A stretch of 64,000 bases of DNA from Clostridia bacterium (lineage in GTDB: Bacteria; Bacillota; Clostridia; Lutisporales; Lutisporaceae), in contig JAQSYD010000001.1 of the NCBI GenBank assembly GCA_029256325.1, positions 41,888 to 105,887 on the forward strand, written 5' to 3'. Shown here one piece after another: positions 28,668 through 39,098 of the stretch. Both the position numbers and the translations under genes were made by a program. Every line of letters begins with the position of its first letter. The stretch's first letter is position 1. The notes beneath the pieces are model-generated. The model saw only the letters and a program-made list of their open reading frames with translations. It was not told where the DNA came from and did no database searches.

Positions 28668-31310
28668 TTATTTCAACTGACCCTGCAGTACGCCTTCAAC
28701 CAATGCCAGCGCATCTTGAAGTTTGCTTGCATCCTTGATGCCTCCCTGAGCCATATCAGGTCTGCCGCCGCCGCTTCCGCCAGCATACTTCGTTACTTCC
28801 TTAATGACATTGCCTGCATGTGCACCCTGTGCCACTGCTTGTTTAGAAGCCATACCAACTATAGAAATCTTATCACCTTCTGTTGTTGTCAGTATCACTA
28901 AGCTATTTGCAAGCCTGTCGCGAAGCTTATCGCCCATGCCTCTTAAATCATCTACATTCATTCCTTCAAAGCTGTGAACAATACACTTGACTCCCTTTAT
29001 TTCCTTAGCATTTACAATTACGTCATCCAATGCACCGGTAGCAAGCTTTGACTTAAGTGCTGCCAATTCCCTTTCAGTCTCCTTAAGCTGTGCCATAAGA
29101 GCCTCAATTTTCTTTGGACTCTCTTTCGGGAATACCTTTAGCTTTTCGCTTATTTCCCTCACAAGCTTTTCTTCTTCCTTCATATGCTCATATGCTTTTT
29201 CACCTGTTATCGCTTCAATTCTTCTTACACCTGCAGCTATACCGCTTTCGCTTATGACTTTGAACAACCCTGCCTGACTTGTAGTAGCAAGGTGAGTACC
29301 ACCGCATAGCTCCACGCTGTAGTCTCCCATCTTGACAACTCGAACTACATCACCATATTTTTCCCCAAATAGTGCCATAGCACCCATTTGTTTTGCTTCA
29401 GCTATAGAAGCTTCTTTTATAAATATATCATGACTATCCAAAATCGCTTCGTTGACTAGTCTCTCCACGCTCTCCAGTTCTTCCTCTGTCATTGCCTTAA
29501 AGTGTGAAAAATCGAATCTAAGCCTATCAGGTGTAACTAAAGAACCTGCCTGTTCAACATGAGTGCCCAGAACTGTTCTTAAAGCCTTATGCAGCAAGTG
29601 TGTAGTGGAGTGATTTCTAGCTATAGCCATTCTGCGAGATACATTAATCTCAGCCATACAATCATCTCCGATACTTACTTCACCCTTTACCACCTTGCAA
29701 ATATGTGCAAATCTTCCGTCAGCAACCTTTTTGCAGTCCACAACCTCCAGCTCAAAGCTGCTGTTGAATATTCTGCCTGTATCACCGACCTGGCCGCCGC
29801 TTTCTGCATAGAAAGGTGTTGTAGCAAGTATAACGCTTATCTCTTGCCCTTCACTTGCTGTCTTCACGATTTCATTATTCGTTAATACTGCTAGGATCTT
29901 ACTGTCGCTGGTATATTCGTTATAACCTACAAAGCTTGTTGTAGCAATTGATTTGTCAAGCTTTGAGTATATATCTTCCTTCCAAGCTTCTCCACTAGTA
30001 TCTGCTCTTCCAGATCTTGCTCTTTCTCTTTGTGCTTGCATTTCCTTGTTGAAGCTTTCTTCGTCAACGTTAAGGCCTTGCTCCTCCAACACATCTCTGG
30101 TCAGGTCCAGTGGGAAGCCATAGGTATCATAGAGTTCAAAAGCTTTTTCTCCCGACAAAGTCTTACTCTTACTTCCATTCAAATCTTCAATATAACTCTC
30201 AAGTATATTCAAACCCTTATCAATTGTTTCGTTGAAGCGGTTTTCTTCTATATCGATTACATTTAAGATATAGTCCTGCTTCTCTACTAATTCAGGATAT
30301 GCTTCTCCACTTACTTCGATCACCTTTCTGGCAATCTTTGTCAGGAATACACCCTCTATGCCCAATAGCTTTCCATGTCTTGCAGCACGTCGAAGCAGTC
30401 TTCTAAGTACGTATCCTCGTCCTTCATTACTTGGCAATATACCATCAGAGGTCATAAATGTAGTGCTTCGAATATGGTCAGTTATAACTCTAATGGATAG
30501 ATCCTGCTTAGGATCCTGTCCGTATTTTACACCTGTCAAATTACACACATAATCAAGTATATATCTTATGGTATCAACTTCAAATATATTATCTACATCC
30601 TGCATGATTGCAGAAATTCTCTCCAAGCCCATGCCTGTATCGATGTTTGGCTTAGCCAGCCTGTTGTAATTGCCAGCCTCATCCTTATCAAATTGAGTAA
30701 ATACAAGATTCCAGAACTCAATATACCTGTCACAGTCGCAGCCAAGCTTGCAATCATCCTTGCCGCAGCCTCTTTCAGGACCTCTGTCAAAATAGATTTC
30801 TGAGCAAGGACCACAAGGACCAAGGCCGATTTCCCAGAAATTATCTTCTTTGCCCATACGAACGATTCTATCTGCAGGAACCTTGATGTCATTATGCCAT
30901 ATTTCAAAAGCCTCATCATCATCCAGATATATGGTTACCCAAAGTCTATCCTCCGGCAGCTTTAGCACCTTTGTACAGAATTCCCATGCCGATGCAATTG
31001 CTTCCTTCTTAAAATAATCACCGAAAGAGAAGTTCCCTAGCATCTCAAAGAAGGTTCCGTGTCTTGCCGTTTTTCCAACTCTCTCTATATCAGGAGTTCT
31101 AATACATTTCTGACAGGAAACAGCTCTTTCCTTAGGTGGTGTTTCCTGACCTGAAAAGTATGCTTTTAAAGGTGCCATACCTGAATTGATAATTAATATG
31201 CTCTTATCTCCCTGTGGAACCAATGAAGCACTTTTTAACCTCAAATGATCTTTGCTTTCATAAAAGCTGAGAAACATTTCTCGGAGCTCGTTCAAACCTA
31301 GTTTTTCCAT
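28668..31310 (-). CDS. alaS: Alanyl-tRNA synthetase
   Basis: MEKLGLNELREMFLSFYESKDHLRLKSASLVP...; GGAGGAAT SD before ATG at 31310 (track start 31355 is within the leader). Confidence 0.96.
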   Translation of the reverse strand: MEKLGLNELREMFLSFYESKDHLRLKSASLVPQGDKSILIINSGMAPLKAYFSGQETPPKERAVSCQKCIRTPDIERVGKTARHGTFFEMLGNFSFGDYFKKEAIASAWEFCTKVLKLPEDRLWVTIYLDDDEAFEIWHNDIKVPADRIVRMGKEDNFWEIGLGPCGPCSEIYFDRGPERGCGKDDCKLGCDCDRYIEFWNLVFTQFDKDEAGNYNRLAKPNIDTGMGLERISAIMQDVDNIFEVDTIRYILDYVCNLTGVKYGQDPKQDLSIRVITDHIRSTTFMTSDGILPSNEGRGYVLRRLLRRAARHGKLLGIEGVFLTKIARKVIEVSGEAYPELVEKQDYILNVIDIEENRFNETIDKGLNILESYIEDLNGSKSKTLSGEKAFELYDTYGFPLDLTRDVLEEQGLNVDEESFNKEMQAQRERARSGRADTSGEAWKEDIYSKLDKSIATTSFVGYNEYTSDSKILAVLTNNEIVKTASEGQEISVILATTPFYAESGGQVGDTGRIFNSSFELEVVDCKKVADGRFAHICKVVKGEVSIGDDCMAEINVSRRMAIARNHSTTHLLHKALRTVLGTHVEQAGSLVTPDRLRFDFSHFKAMTEEELESVERLVNEAILDSHDIFIKEASIAEAKQMGAMALFGEKYGDVVRVVKMGDYSVELCGGTHLATTSQAGLFKVISESGIAAGVRRIEAITGEKAYEHMKEEEKLVREISEKLKVFPKESPKKIEALMAQLKETERELAALKSKLATGALDDVIVNAKEIKGVKCIVHSFEGMNVDDLRGMGDKLRDRLANSLVILTTTEGDKISIVGMASKQAVAQGAHAGNVIKEVTKYAGGSGGGRPDMAQGGIKDASKLQDALALVEGVLQGQLK

Positions 31311-31334
31311 TTTTTTATTCCTCCTTCTATTTTT

Positions 31335-31575
31335 ACAAAAAATAAAACTCTTCACCCCCTATAATAGGGACGAAGAGTATTTCGCGGTACCACCCTAGTT
31401 GCCGTAAACAGCCACTCGATTGACAATGTCATGCAGTATAACGTCTGCTGCGTCTAAAAGAAGCTCCACAGCAGCTTCAGCTCTCTATCCATGGATTTTC
31501 ACCAGCCATCCACTCTCTATAGGAATCAATAAGCTTACTCATCTGTATCATTGCCTTCATATGAAATTATTTTGA
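31335..31575 (-). promoter_or_regulatory. T-box leader (tRNA-Ala responsive) with terminator, upstream of alaS
   Basis: Canonical AGGGTGGTACCGCG T-box on minus; terminator ACTCTTCgTCCCTattatAGGGggtGAAGAGTTTTATTTTTT; GCT triplets in the stem-I region. Confidence 0.92.
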
Positions 31576-31621
31576 TTATATATTACATTATAGTTATTGT
31601 CAATATATCTATAATTATACA

Positions 31622-32686
31622 TTATGCTTCATGCTTTACATACCTAAGCAAGTGTCTCACCGTTAACTTTATGGCCACAAGTACAGGTACTGCCAATATC
31701 ATACCTGCTATTCCCATTAGTTTTCCTCCTACAAAAAGGGATAGTATCACATAAACAGGATGCACCCCTACACTTTCCCCTATAATTTTAGGGGTTAGAA
31801 TACCGCTTTCTATTTGTTGTATGAGTATAAATGCCGCCGCTGCATAGAGCGCTTTGCCCGGCGAATCAAATAAGGCAAACATGACGGTTGGAATAATTCC
31901 TATTATCGGTCCGAAATACGGTATTACATTGGCTATGCCAGCAAACAAGCCTAAGAAAACAGCATATTTAACATCTATAATCGTTAGTGCTGTCGTAGTT
32001 AATGCACCTATAAACATCGCTACTATGATTTGTCCTCTAATAAATCTTCCAAATGCATTATCAATATCTCTAAATAATAGAATTGCCTTATTTCTGTGCC
32101 TTTTAGGCAGAAGCATCAATGATTGCTTTCTGAAATACTCTGCATCCTTTAATAAATAGAAAACGATTACAGGCACGATAATAATGTTTAGTATCTTTGA
32201 AAAGATATTTACTACAGAGTCTAATACAGATTGCAGCGCTTCCATAATTAAATTTTCTAAGTTGATAATGCTTTCATCAATCACTTCCTTTAGACCTTGC
32301 GGCAGATTGCTGTTTATATATGTTTCTTGAAAACCTTCAAACATGTTCTGAAACTTCAATGAATAATAAGGGAGATTTACTACCAGCACCTTTATATCTT
32401 TTATTAGACGTGGTATTAATATCAGCGCAAAAACTAAAATTACTATAATAAAGATAAGATAAACGATAATCACACTGTAAATTCTACGTATTTTTCTTTT
32501 TTCAAATACTTGAACGATAGGATTTAACAAATACGCTAATATGACTGAAAAGATAAATGGTTTTAATACAGAACCAACTATAAGTCTGTACCTGTATAGT
32601 ATGTATACAATAACTGCAATCAAAAAATAGTATAACAACTTTGTTTTGTGTATTTTAAAGTTAGGAATTTGATTCATAAGCATCAT
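31622..32686 (-). CDS. AI-2E family transporter (PerM/YtvI-like)
   Basis: YLLNPIVQVFEKRKIRR..., GLFAGIANVIPYFGPIIGIIPT. Confidence 0.88.
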   Translation of the reverse strand: MMLMNQIPNFKIHKTKLLYYFLIAVIVYILYRYRLIVGSVLKPFIFSVILAYLLNPIVQVFEKRKIRRIYSVIIVYLIFIIVILVFALILIPRLIKDIKVLVVNLPYYSLKFQNMFEGFQETYINSNLPQGLKEVIDESIINLENLIMEALQSVLDSVVNIFSKILNIIIVPVIVFYLLKDAEYFRKQSLMLLPKRHRNKAILLFRDIDNAFGRFIRGQIIVAMFIGALTTTALTIIDVKYAVFLGLFAGIANVIPYFGPIIGIIPTVMFALFDSPGKALYAAAAFILIQQIESGILTPKIIGESVGVHPVYVILSLFVGGKLMGIAGMILAVPVLVAIKLTVRHLLRYVKHEA

Positions 32687-32811
32687 CCTTATAAAAGATA
32701 AATCAAACCACCTTTCGGCGATTTGATTTTTAGATTGTCGATAGAACTACGCTACATAGGCCGACTTAATATTAAATTATGCTTTCTATTTGCTACTTAT
32801 CCATTATTCTC

Positions 32812-33039
32812 TTAAATAATATCGTTTACGATATCATCATTTGTTTGAACTTCTGTTGGTGATGTGATACTAGTTGCGCCAGTATAGCTGCCATATGCAT
32901 TGCTGCTATTTGTATTATTTGCACTATTGGCATTGCTATTTGTAGCATTTTTTGCTTTATTGTTCATCATCATAGCTGCTGATACACCTAATGCAGTACC
33001 AATAAATAAACCTTTTGTAAATTTCATATATGTCTTCAT
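32812..33039 (-). CDS. Small YtxH-like hypothetical protein
   Basis: MKFTKGLFIGTALGVSAAMMMNNK Gly/Ala TM then Asn/Ser/Thr-rich tail; GGATG region upstream. Confidence 0.55.
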   Translation of the reverse strand: MKTYMKFTKGLFIGTALGVSAAMMMNNKAKNATNSNANSANNTNSSNAYGSYTGATSITSPTEVQTNDDIVNDII

Positions 33040-33178
33040 CCTTTCTTTTATCTTTGCAAAGCTAAGCTTGCTATATTCCTGCTTAGCAAAATGCTATTCA
33101 ATTAGACTTTTTAAAGCCTTTATAATATTTTTTGAATCTTCACAGTAAAATAACCCTAACAATTTATGTATAATTAGT

Positions 33179-33667
33179 TTAGTTTAGCCTTTCATACATA
33201 ATTATTTCTTTGTTGATGAGTGCTTTGTTCAAAGTAGAAGAGATGTTAATAATTTTTCTACCGTTTACAAAATCGTCAATATAACCCTCAGAAAGCTCGT
33301 AGCCTGTTATTTTACCATTTAAAAGACTGATATAGATGTCTGTAAGTATTCCATATAAATCCCCATTGCTATTTTTTACCAACTTGTTCATCACATCATC
33401 TAATTGAAGATAATCATTTAAATTTCTGAGAGCAATTTTCTCAATATTTTTTATATCAGAAATAATAATTCCATTTGTATCTATAGAGATGATTCTTTCA
33501 TAGGGTAAAATCTGAGCGCTTTTTTTTAAGGTGCCTTCCTTGCATACAATAGCAGCGATTCTATTATTAAAGCCATCAATTAGCAACGACTTCACAGTAT
33601 ATTTAGAGCTGCTTCCTTTCATAAGTGTTAATATTGGCAAATCAATCAGGTCACTTGCTCTGAACAT
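33179..33667 (-). CDS. PRC-barrel domain protein
   Basis: MFRASDLIDLPILTLMKGSSSKYTVKSLLIDGFNNRIAAIVC...; two PRC-like halves. Confidence 0.75.
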   Translation of the reverse strand: MFRASDLIDLPILTLMKGSSSKYTVKSLLIDGFNNRIAAIVCKEGTLKKSAQILPYERIISIDTNGIIISDIKNIEKIALRNLNDYLQLDDVMNKLVKNSNGDLYGILTDIYISLLNGKITGYELSEGYIDDFVNGRKIINISSTLNKALINKEIIMYERLN

Positions 33668-33785
33668 AAATTTCCCCCTTTCTATTTATCTTTGAAGTGC
33701 ATATAGTCTTATTTATTTTTTGCTGATTTTTAAATATCAAACTGATTATTTTTATCCATATTCGCCTAAATTAGCGAAAAAAGCA

Positions 33786-33808
33786 AAAGACCGTAAAACG
33801 GTCTTTTG
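33786..33808 (-). terminator. Terminator downstream of the 84-aa protein
   Basis: aaaagaccgtaaaacggtctttt. Confidence 0.75.
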
Positions 33809-33821
33809 TATGATGAGCTTA

Positions 33822-34076
33822 CTATTGATGATTTGTATGTGCCGGATGACCTGCGTGGTGCTCAGAGGATCTGTCTTGATTATCGAATTTATTGTAGAGT
33901 TCTCTTAGTTCGTGAGCCTGCTTGCCTTGTTCTTCCGCAAACTTCTTAAATACTTGAGCTACATCCTTGTCATCCAGTTTTTTTGAGAACATTTCAAAGT
34001 CTCTAACCATTTCCATTGAGTTTATCCATGCTCTTTGGAGACAGTCTCTTGAGTTCATTGTAAAGTTTTGATCCAT
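33822..34076 (-). CDS. Small helical ferritin/rubrerythrin-like hypothetical protein with His-rich tail
   Basis: MDQNFTMNSRDCLQRAWINSMEMVRDFEMFSKKLDDKDVAQVFKKFAEEQGKQAHELRELYNKF. Confidence 0.6.
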   Translation of the reverse strand: MDQNFTMNSRDCLQRAWINSMEMVRDFEMFSKKLDDKDVAQVFKKFAEEQGKQAHELRELYNKFDNQDRSSEHHAGHPAHTNHQ

Positions 34077-34217
34077 ATCTTAACCCTCCAGTTCTCCAAT
34101 TTTAATTGTACTCAGTATTAATTTGTCAAATTTACAGTTTATTATTCCGAAAATTTTTTAAAAATGGCTGGAGGTATTTTATTAATGTATCTTTTGTCAG
34201 GGTTCTCTACATGAAAA

Positions 34218-34251
34218 ATAGGTAATGACGTGAATGTCATTACCTATTTTT
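34218..34251 (-). terminator. Terminator overlapping end of mnmA
   Basis: aataggtaatgac gtgaat gtcattacctatt 13-bp stem. Confidence 0.7.
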
Positions 34252-35332
34252 CTATTGTTCCTCCGCCTACAACATAATCACCATCATACAATACAACAGA
34301 TTGTCCTGGAGTTATTGCACGCTGCGGCTGATCAAAAGTCACTTTTATCTTGTTATTTTCTAAAGGCTCTACTAAGCAGTCCGCTTCCTGTGCGCTATAG
34401 CGTATCTTTGCTTTTACCTTTATTGGCTTTTCAAGTTTTTCGTATAATATCATATTTACATCAGAAGCAATGAGCTCTTTGCTGAAAACCTCAGATTCAT
34501 CGCCTAATACAACAAGGTTCTTATCCGGCAAAAGCTCAACTACAAACATTGGTTTGCCCAAGGCAATACCTAATCCTTTGCGTTGTCCAACTGTATAATG
34601 AACAATACCTTGATGCTTACCTAATACATTACCTCTAGTATCTACAAAGTATCCTGGCTTAACTGCCTCTGGCCTTCGTTCTGTAAGAAATCTTGAATAG
34701 TTATTGTCATCTACAAAGCATATTTCTTGGCTGTCAGGCTTACTGGCTACTCCTAAATGCTGCTCATATGCAATTTCTCTAATTACATCTTTCGTATAGT
34801 CACCCAAAGGCATCAGGGTAGCACCTAACTGCTCTTGAGTTAGATTATACAGCGCATAGGTCTGGTCCTTCTTAATGGTGGCTGACTTTTTAAGAACATA
34901 TCGTTGATATTTTTCATCATAGTGTACTCTGGCATAGTGTCCAGTAGCCACATACTCCGCTTCCAATGCCCTGGCTTTGCTAAGCAGTGCATCAAACTTT
35001 AAGTATCGGTTGCAGGCTATACATGGATTGGGCGTTCTACCTTCAAAATATTCATCTACAAAATAATCAATAACTTTTTTCTCGAATATTTCTTTAAAAT
35101 TAACAACATAAAACGGGATTCCTATTTTATCACAGACACGTCTTGCATCCTCGGCAGCAGAAAGTGAACAGCAGCCTCCTTCTCTTTCAAAGGTCTCCTG
35201 TTTCATGTCCTGCCATATCTGCATCGTAATGCCTATCACATCATATCCCTGTTCCTTTAAAAGATATGCAGCGACGGAGCTGTCAACTCCGCCGCTCATT
35301 CCAATAACAACACGCTTTTTCATAAGTAACAC
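34244..35332 (-). CDS. mnmA: tRNA-specific 2-thiouridylase MnmA
   Basis: [43 protein letters not shown]. Confidence 0.95.
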   Translation of the reverse strand: MLLMKKRVVIGMSGGVDSSVAAYLLKEQGYDVIGITMQIWQDMKQETFEREGGCCSLSAAEDARRVCDKIGIPFYVVNFKEIFEKKVIDYFVDEYFEGRTPNPCIACNRYLKFDALLSKARALEAEYVATGHYARVHYDEKYQRYVLKKSATIKKDQTYALYNLTQEQLGATLMPLGDYTKDVIREIAYEQHLGVASKPDSQEICFVDDNNYSRFLTERRPEAVKPGYFVDTRGNVLGKHQGIVHYTVGQRKGLGIALGKPMFVVELLPDKNLVVLGDESEVFSKELIASDVNMILYEKLEKPIKVKAKIRYSAQEADCLVEPLENNKIKVTFDQPQRAITPGQSVVLYDGDYVVGGGTIEK

Positions 35333-35336
35333 AACC

Positions 35337-35708
35337 TTATTGAGCTTTCTTTTTCTGATAATCCTCTATTGCAGCTTTTACAGCTTCCTCGGCCAATACG
35401 GAGCAATGAATCTTTTGAGGTGGAAGTCCGTCCAAAGACTCTACAACTGCTTTGTTTGTGATTTTCAATGCTTCTTCAACTGTTTTGCCCTTGATCATTT
35501 CTGTAGCTATACTGCTTGTTGCAATTGCAGCACCACAACCAAAGGTCTTAAATTTTACATCTGTAATTACTTCATCTTCTATTTTAAGGTAAATCTTCAT
35601 GATGTCACCGCAGTGTGCGTTACCTACCTCACCAACACCATCTGCGTTTTCAATTTCACCTACATTTCTTGGGCTTGAAAAATGATCCATAACCTTATCA
35701 CTATACAT
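35337..35708 (-). CDS. iscU: Fe-S cluster scaffold (IscU/NifU N-terminal type)
   Basis: [53 protein letters not shown]. Confidence 0.94.
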   Translation of the reverse strand: MYSDKVMDHFSSPRNVGEIENADGVGEVGNAHCGDIMKIYLKIEDEVITDVKFKTFGCGAAIATSSIATEMIKGKTVEEALKITNKAVVESLDGLPPQKIHCSVLAEEAVKAAIEDYQKKKAQ

Positions 35709-35710
35709 TA

Positions 35711-36889
35711 TTATTTTCCTCCTTTAACCTTCTCATACAATGGAGACATTTGTCTCAATCTATCTACTATTTCAGGAAGTACTTGAAGTACATATTCTAT
35801 ATCTTCTTCCGTATTAACCTCACCAAGGGACAATCTTAAGGATCCGTGGGCTATTTCATGTGGCAACCCAATGGCCAGCAACACATGTGATGGTTCAAGT
35901 GAACCAGAGCTGCAGGCTGATCCGCTAGAACCTGCTATTCCTTTCATGTCAAGGTTTAGCAGTAAGGATTCTCCTTCTATATATTCAAAGCAAAAGTTTG
36001 TATTATTTGGAAGCCTATTTTCGGGATGTCCATTTAATCGTGTATAAGGCACTTTTTCCATAATACCTTTGATTAGTTTATCGCGAAGCATTGTTATTCT
36101 GGCGTTGTTCTCATCAAATTTCTGATATGCCAGCTCTATTGCTTTACCAATACCTATAATTCCTGGTACGTTTTCCGTTCCAGCTCTTCTTTTTCTTTCC
36201 TGAGAGCCTCCGTGTATGATGCTTATAAGCTTAACGCCTTTTCTGACATATAAAGCCCCTACGCCTTTTGGTCCATAGAATTTGTGGCTTGCCATGGAAA
36301 GCATGTCAATGTTTTGCTCTTTTACATTGATTCGAATACTTCCTATTGCTTGAACAGCATCCGTGTGAAAATAGATCTTCTTTTCATTGGCAATTTGAGC
36401 GATTTCTGAAATAGGTTGTATTGTTCCTATTTCATTATTTGCATACATGACAGATATCAAAATGGTATTATCTTTTATAGCATTTCTTACTGCTTCAGGA
36501 CTTACTACGCCATATTGATCTACATCCAAAAAGGTGACCTCGAAGCCTTCCTTTTCGAGCTGTTCACAAGTTTCTAAAACAGCTGGATGTTCGATTTTTG
36601 TTGTAATGATATGATTGCCCTTACTTTTATTTGCATATGCAACACCCTTTATGGCTAGATTATCCGCTTCAGAACCGCCAGCTGTAAAATAAATTTCCTC
36701 CGGTAATGCACCGATGGCTTTAGCAACTCTGTCTCTTGCCACGTCTATACTTTTCTTCACTTCTCTACCAAATTGATGGACGCTTGACGGATTACCAAAA
36801 TACTCTGTAAAGTATGGAAGCATTTCATTTAAAACTTCCTTATTTGTATATGTAGTAGCCGCGTGGTCCAAGTAAATGCGTTTACTCAC
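35711..36889 (-). CDS. iscS: Cysteine desulfurase
   Basis: YLDHAATTYTNKEVL, SMASHKFYGPKGVGALYVRKG, SSGSACSSGSLEPSHVL; probable GTG start at 36889 with GGAGAG SD. Confidence 0.95.
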   Translation of the reverse strand: MSKRIYLDHAATTYTNKEVLNEMLPYFTEYFGNPSSVHQFGREVKKSIDVARDRVAKAIGALPEEIYFTAGGSEADNLAIKGVAYANKSKGNHIITTKIEHPAVLETCEQLEKEGFEVTFLDVDQYGVVSPEAVRNAIKDNTILISVMYANNEIGTIQPISEIAQIANEKKIYFHTDAVQAIGSIRINVKEQNIDMLSMASHKFYGPKGVGALYVRKGVKLISIIHGGSQERKRRAGTENVPGIIGIGKAIELAYQKFDENNARITMLRDKLIKGIMEKVPYTRLNGHPENRLPNNTNFCFEYIEGESLLLNLDMKGIAGSSGSACSSGSLEPSHVLLAIGLPHEIAHGSLRLSLGEVNTEEDIEYVLQVLPEIVDRLRQMSPLYEKVKGGK

Positions 36890-37340
36890 AATAACTCTCT
36901 CCTTCTTTATGATCATTTAGCTTTTGAAGATCATTTATCATATCCTGAAGTGTAATAGAATCAATTACACTGTTTATACTATCCATTATTTTCTCCCATA
37001 TGGGTCTTGTCACACAGCCGCCAGCTTTTGCACATTCCGGTTCATTGTCTACTACACAATCAGACGGTGCCAGTGGACCCTCCAAGGTTCTGATGATATC
37101 TCCTACAGTGATATCTACAGGTGCTCTCGAAAGCTCATAACCTCCCTGTGCTCCTCTGATGCTATTTACAAGACCTGCTTTTCTTAAGTGCGATATAAGC
37201 TGCTCTAAATAAGTCTCAGAAAGCTCTTGATTTTTTGCTATATCCTTTAGTGACATCGTACCATTGCCATATTTTTTAGCAAGTTCAAACATCATTTTAA
37301 GTCCATATCTGCCTTTTGTAGATAAAATCAATTCTATCAC
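36882..37340 (-). CDS. iscR: Rrf2 family regulator IscR-like
   Basis: MIELILSTKGRYGLKMMFELAKKYGNGTMSLKDIA..., Cys triad CVVDNEPECAKAGGC. Confidence 0.93.
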   Translation of the reverse strand: MIELILSTKGRYGLKMMFELAKKYGNGTMSLKDIAKNQELSETYLEQLISHLRKAGLVNSIRGAQGGYELSRAPVDITVGDIIRTLEGPLAPSDCVVDNEPECAKAGGCVTRPIWEKIMDSINSVIDSITLQDMINDLQKLNDHKEGESYCE

Positions 37341-37344
37341 CTCC

Positions 37345-37405
37345 TAATTCCTAGTTATTAACTCGGATTTCATTTTTAGATTATCATAGCATGAAATTAA
37401 TGTCA
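37345..37405 (-). promoter_or_regulatory. isc operon promoter with imperfect palindromic operator
   Basis: TTGACA-17-TAATCT; CCGAGTTAATAACTAGG (CCnAGTTawTAACTnGG) at 37350-37366 between promoter and iscR start. Confidence 0.6.
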
Positions 37406-37488
37406 ATATTAATTTCTACTTTTTTAGTCGGATTTAAAATAGTTTAATCAAAATTCCTATTTTTATGTAAGTTTGGCATAAAAATAAT

Positions 37489-37557
37489 GTGGCTAATACT
37501 TTATGAGTACTAGCCACACATCTATATTAACTGCAGTTGAAAATCTTCCAACTGCAG
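37489..37557 (-). terminator. Two tandem hairpins downstream of the glycan operon
   Basis: ctgcagttg/caactgcag perfect 9-bp stem and gtggctaatact/agtactagccac followed by U-rich tract on minus. Confidence 0.6.
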
Positions 37558-37727
37558 TAGTTGCATCATAAATATAATGTTTCACCTACTGCTTTTATTT
37601 GTTTGATATCATACTTTCCGTTGGGTTAAGATCATACAAATATTTTCGTTATAGTAAGCAAAATTTGTAATGCCATTTTTCATCTTTAATATATTATATG
37701 TGGAGGCTGCAAATTTGTTATTGATTT

Positions 37728-39098
37728 TTATTTCAATCCGATCCCTGTATATTTTACACCGGCACTTTCCATCGCATTCTTATCGAATACTCTTCGTCCA
37801 TCTATCAATACTGCATTTTTCATTAGATTTCTAAATTCAATGGGCTGAATACACTTATAGCTTTCCCATGCAGTTACAAGCAGCGCTCCCTCTGCATCTC
37901 GCAGTGTTTCAACATAGTTCTCCTTCAAAGAAAACCTGTCGTTCTTAAGCTCTTTTTCTGCATTTCTCAGCGCTTCAGGATCACAAGCGGTTACAAGCGC
38001 TCCTTTATCAAGCAGAATATGAATGATCTTTATTGCAGGAGATTCTCTTATATCATCCGTTTCAGCCTTAAAGGCAATTCCTAAAACCGCTATTTTTTTA
38101 CCTAATAAATCACCAATTAAGCTTTCAAGCTTTTCTACCATTTTTAGTGGCTGCAGCTCATTAATTGCCAAGACAGCTTCTAAGGACACTGCATCATAGG
38201 TGTTTGCCTTAGCATGTGTCAATAATGCTTTTACATCCTTTGGAAAACAACTTCCACCAAAACCACAGCCAGGTTTTAAATATTGCACTAATCCCGGGTA
38301 CAGCTGCTTATCATCATTCTTTACAACAATTCTTTTATCCATGATCAAGCCGTCAAATACATCTATTGCATCAATTCCTCCGATGCTCTCACAAATATTT
38401 GATATGTCATTAGAAAATGATATCAGATTCGCTAAAAATGAATTTGAAGTATACTTTATCATTTCAGCTGTCCTGAGATTGGTTTTGATGACAGGTGCAT
38501 CAAAAACTCCCCTATAAATGGCTGCTATTGAATCAAAGCTTAAATCATCATAAGCGCCTATTACAATCCTATCCGGCATCATAAAGTCATCTACTGCACA
38601 ACCTTCACGTAAAAATTCAGGATTCATGGCCAGACCAAAGCTGCCAACTTGCTTGTGTGAAGCTTCTTCAATGATTTCTCTGACAATTGTATCTGTTGTT
38701 CCGGGTACCACTGTGCTTTTTATACAAACAGTATGGTAAGAAGTCTTTTCTGCAAGTGCTGTTCCTATTTCTCGAGCACATTCTTTAATATAAGTTAGAT
38801 CAATTGCATTATTTTTGAAGGGTGTCCCGACAGCTACAATAGTGACATCAGTGTTTTCAATAGCCCAATTTATATCTGTACATGCATAAAGTTTTTTTTC
38901 ACTAATGACTTGATTCAGCATATCATCTAACTTTGGTTCATATATGGGGCTTATGGAGTTATTTATTTCATTGACAATTTCAGCCTTCTTATCTACACAT
39001 ATGACATCATGACCTTGAAATGACAGACAAATACCTGATACCAATCCAACATATCCCGTTCCAACAATTGAAATTCTCATGTCATTTACCTCGCTCAT
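37728..39098 (-). CDS. ugd: UDP-glucose 6-dehydrogenase family protein
   Basis: RISIVGTGYVGLVSGICLSFQGHDVICVD, YLKPGCGFGGSCFPKDVKAL. Confidence 0.92.
   Translation of the reverse strand: MSEVNDMRISIVGTGYVGLVSGICLSFQGHDVICVDKKAEIVNEINNSISPIYEPKLDDMLNQVISEKKLYACTDINWAIENTDVTIVAVGTPFKNNAIDLTYIKECAREIGTALAEKTSYHTVCIKSTVVPGTTDTIVREIIEEASHKQVGSFGLAMNPEFLREGCAVDDFMMPDRIVIGAYDDLSFDSIAAIYRGVFDAPVIKTNLRTAEMIKYTSNSFLANLISFSNDISNICESIGGIDAIDVFDGLIMDKRIVVKNDDKQLYPGLVQYLKPGCGFGGSCFPKDVKALLTHAKANTYDAVSLEAVLAINELQPLKMVEKLESLIGDLLGKKIAVLGIAFKAETDDIRESPAIKIIHILLDKGALVTACDPEALRNAEKELKNDRFSLKENYVETLRDAEGALLVTAWESYKCIQPIEFRNLMKNAVLIDGRRVFDKNAMESAGVKYTGIGLK

Noticed and set aside
30593-30922. Same-strand out-of-frame ORF within alaS
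   Set aside because: Overlaps the well-conserved AlaS catalytic region in another frame; no SD.
37489-37557. Two adjacent inverted repeats considered as a mobile-element end or CRISPR-like repeat
   Set aside because: Different sequences, no direct repeats or spacers, and the position fits termination downstream of the glycan operon.
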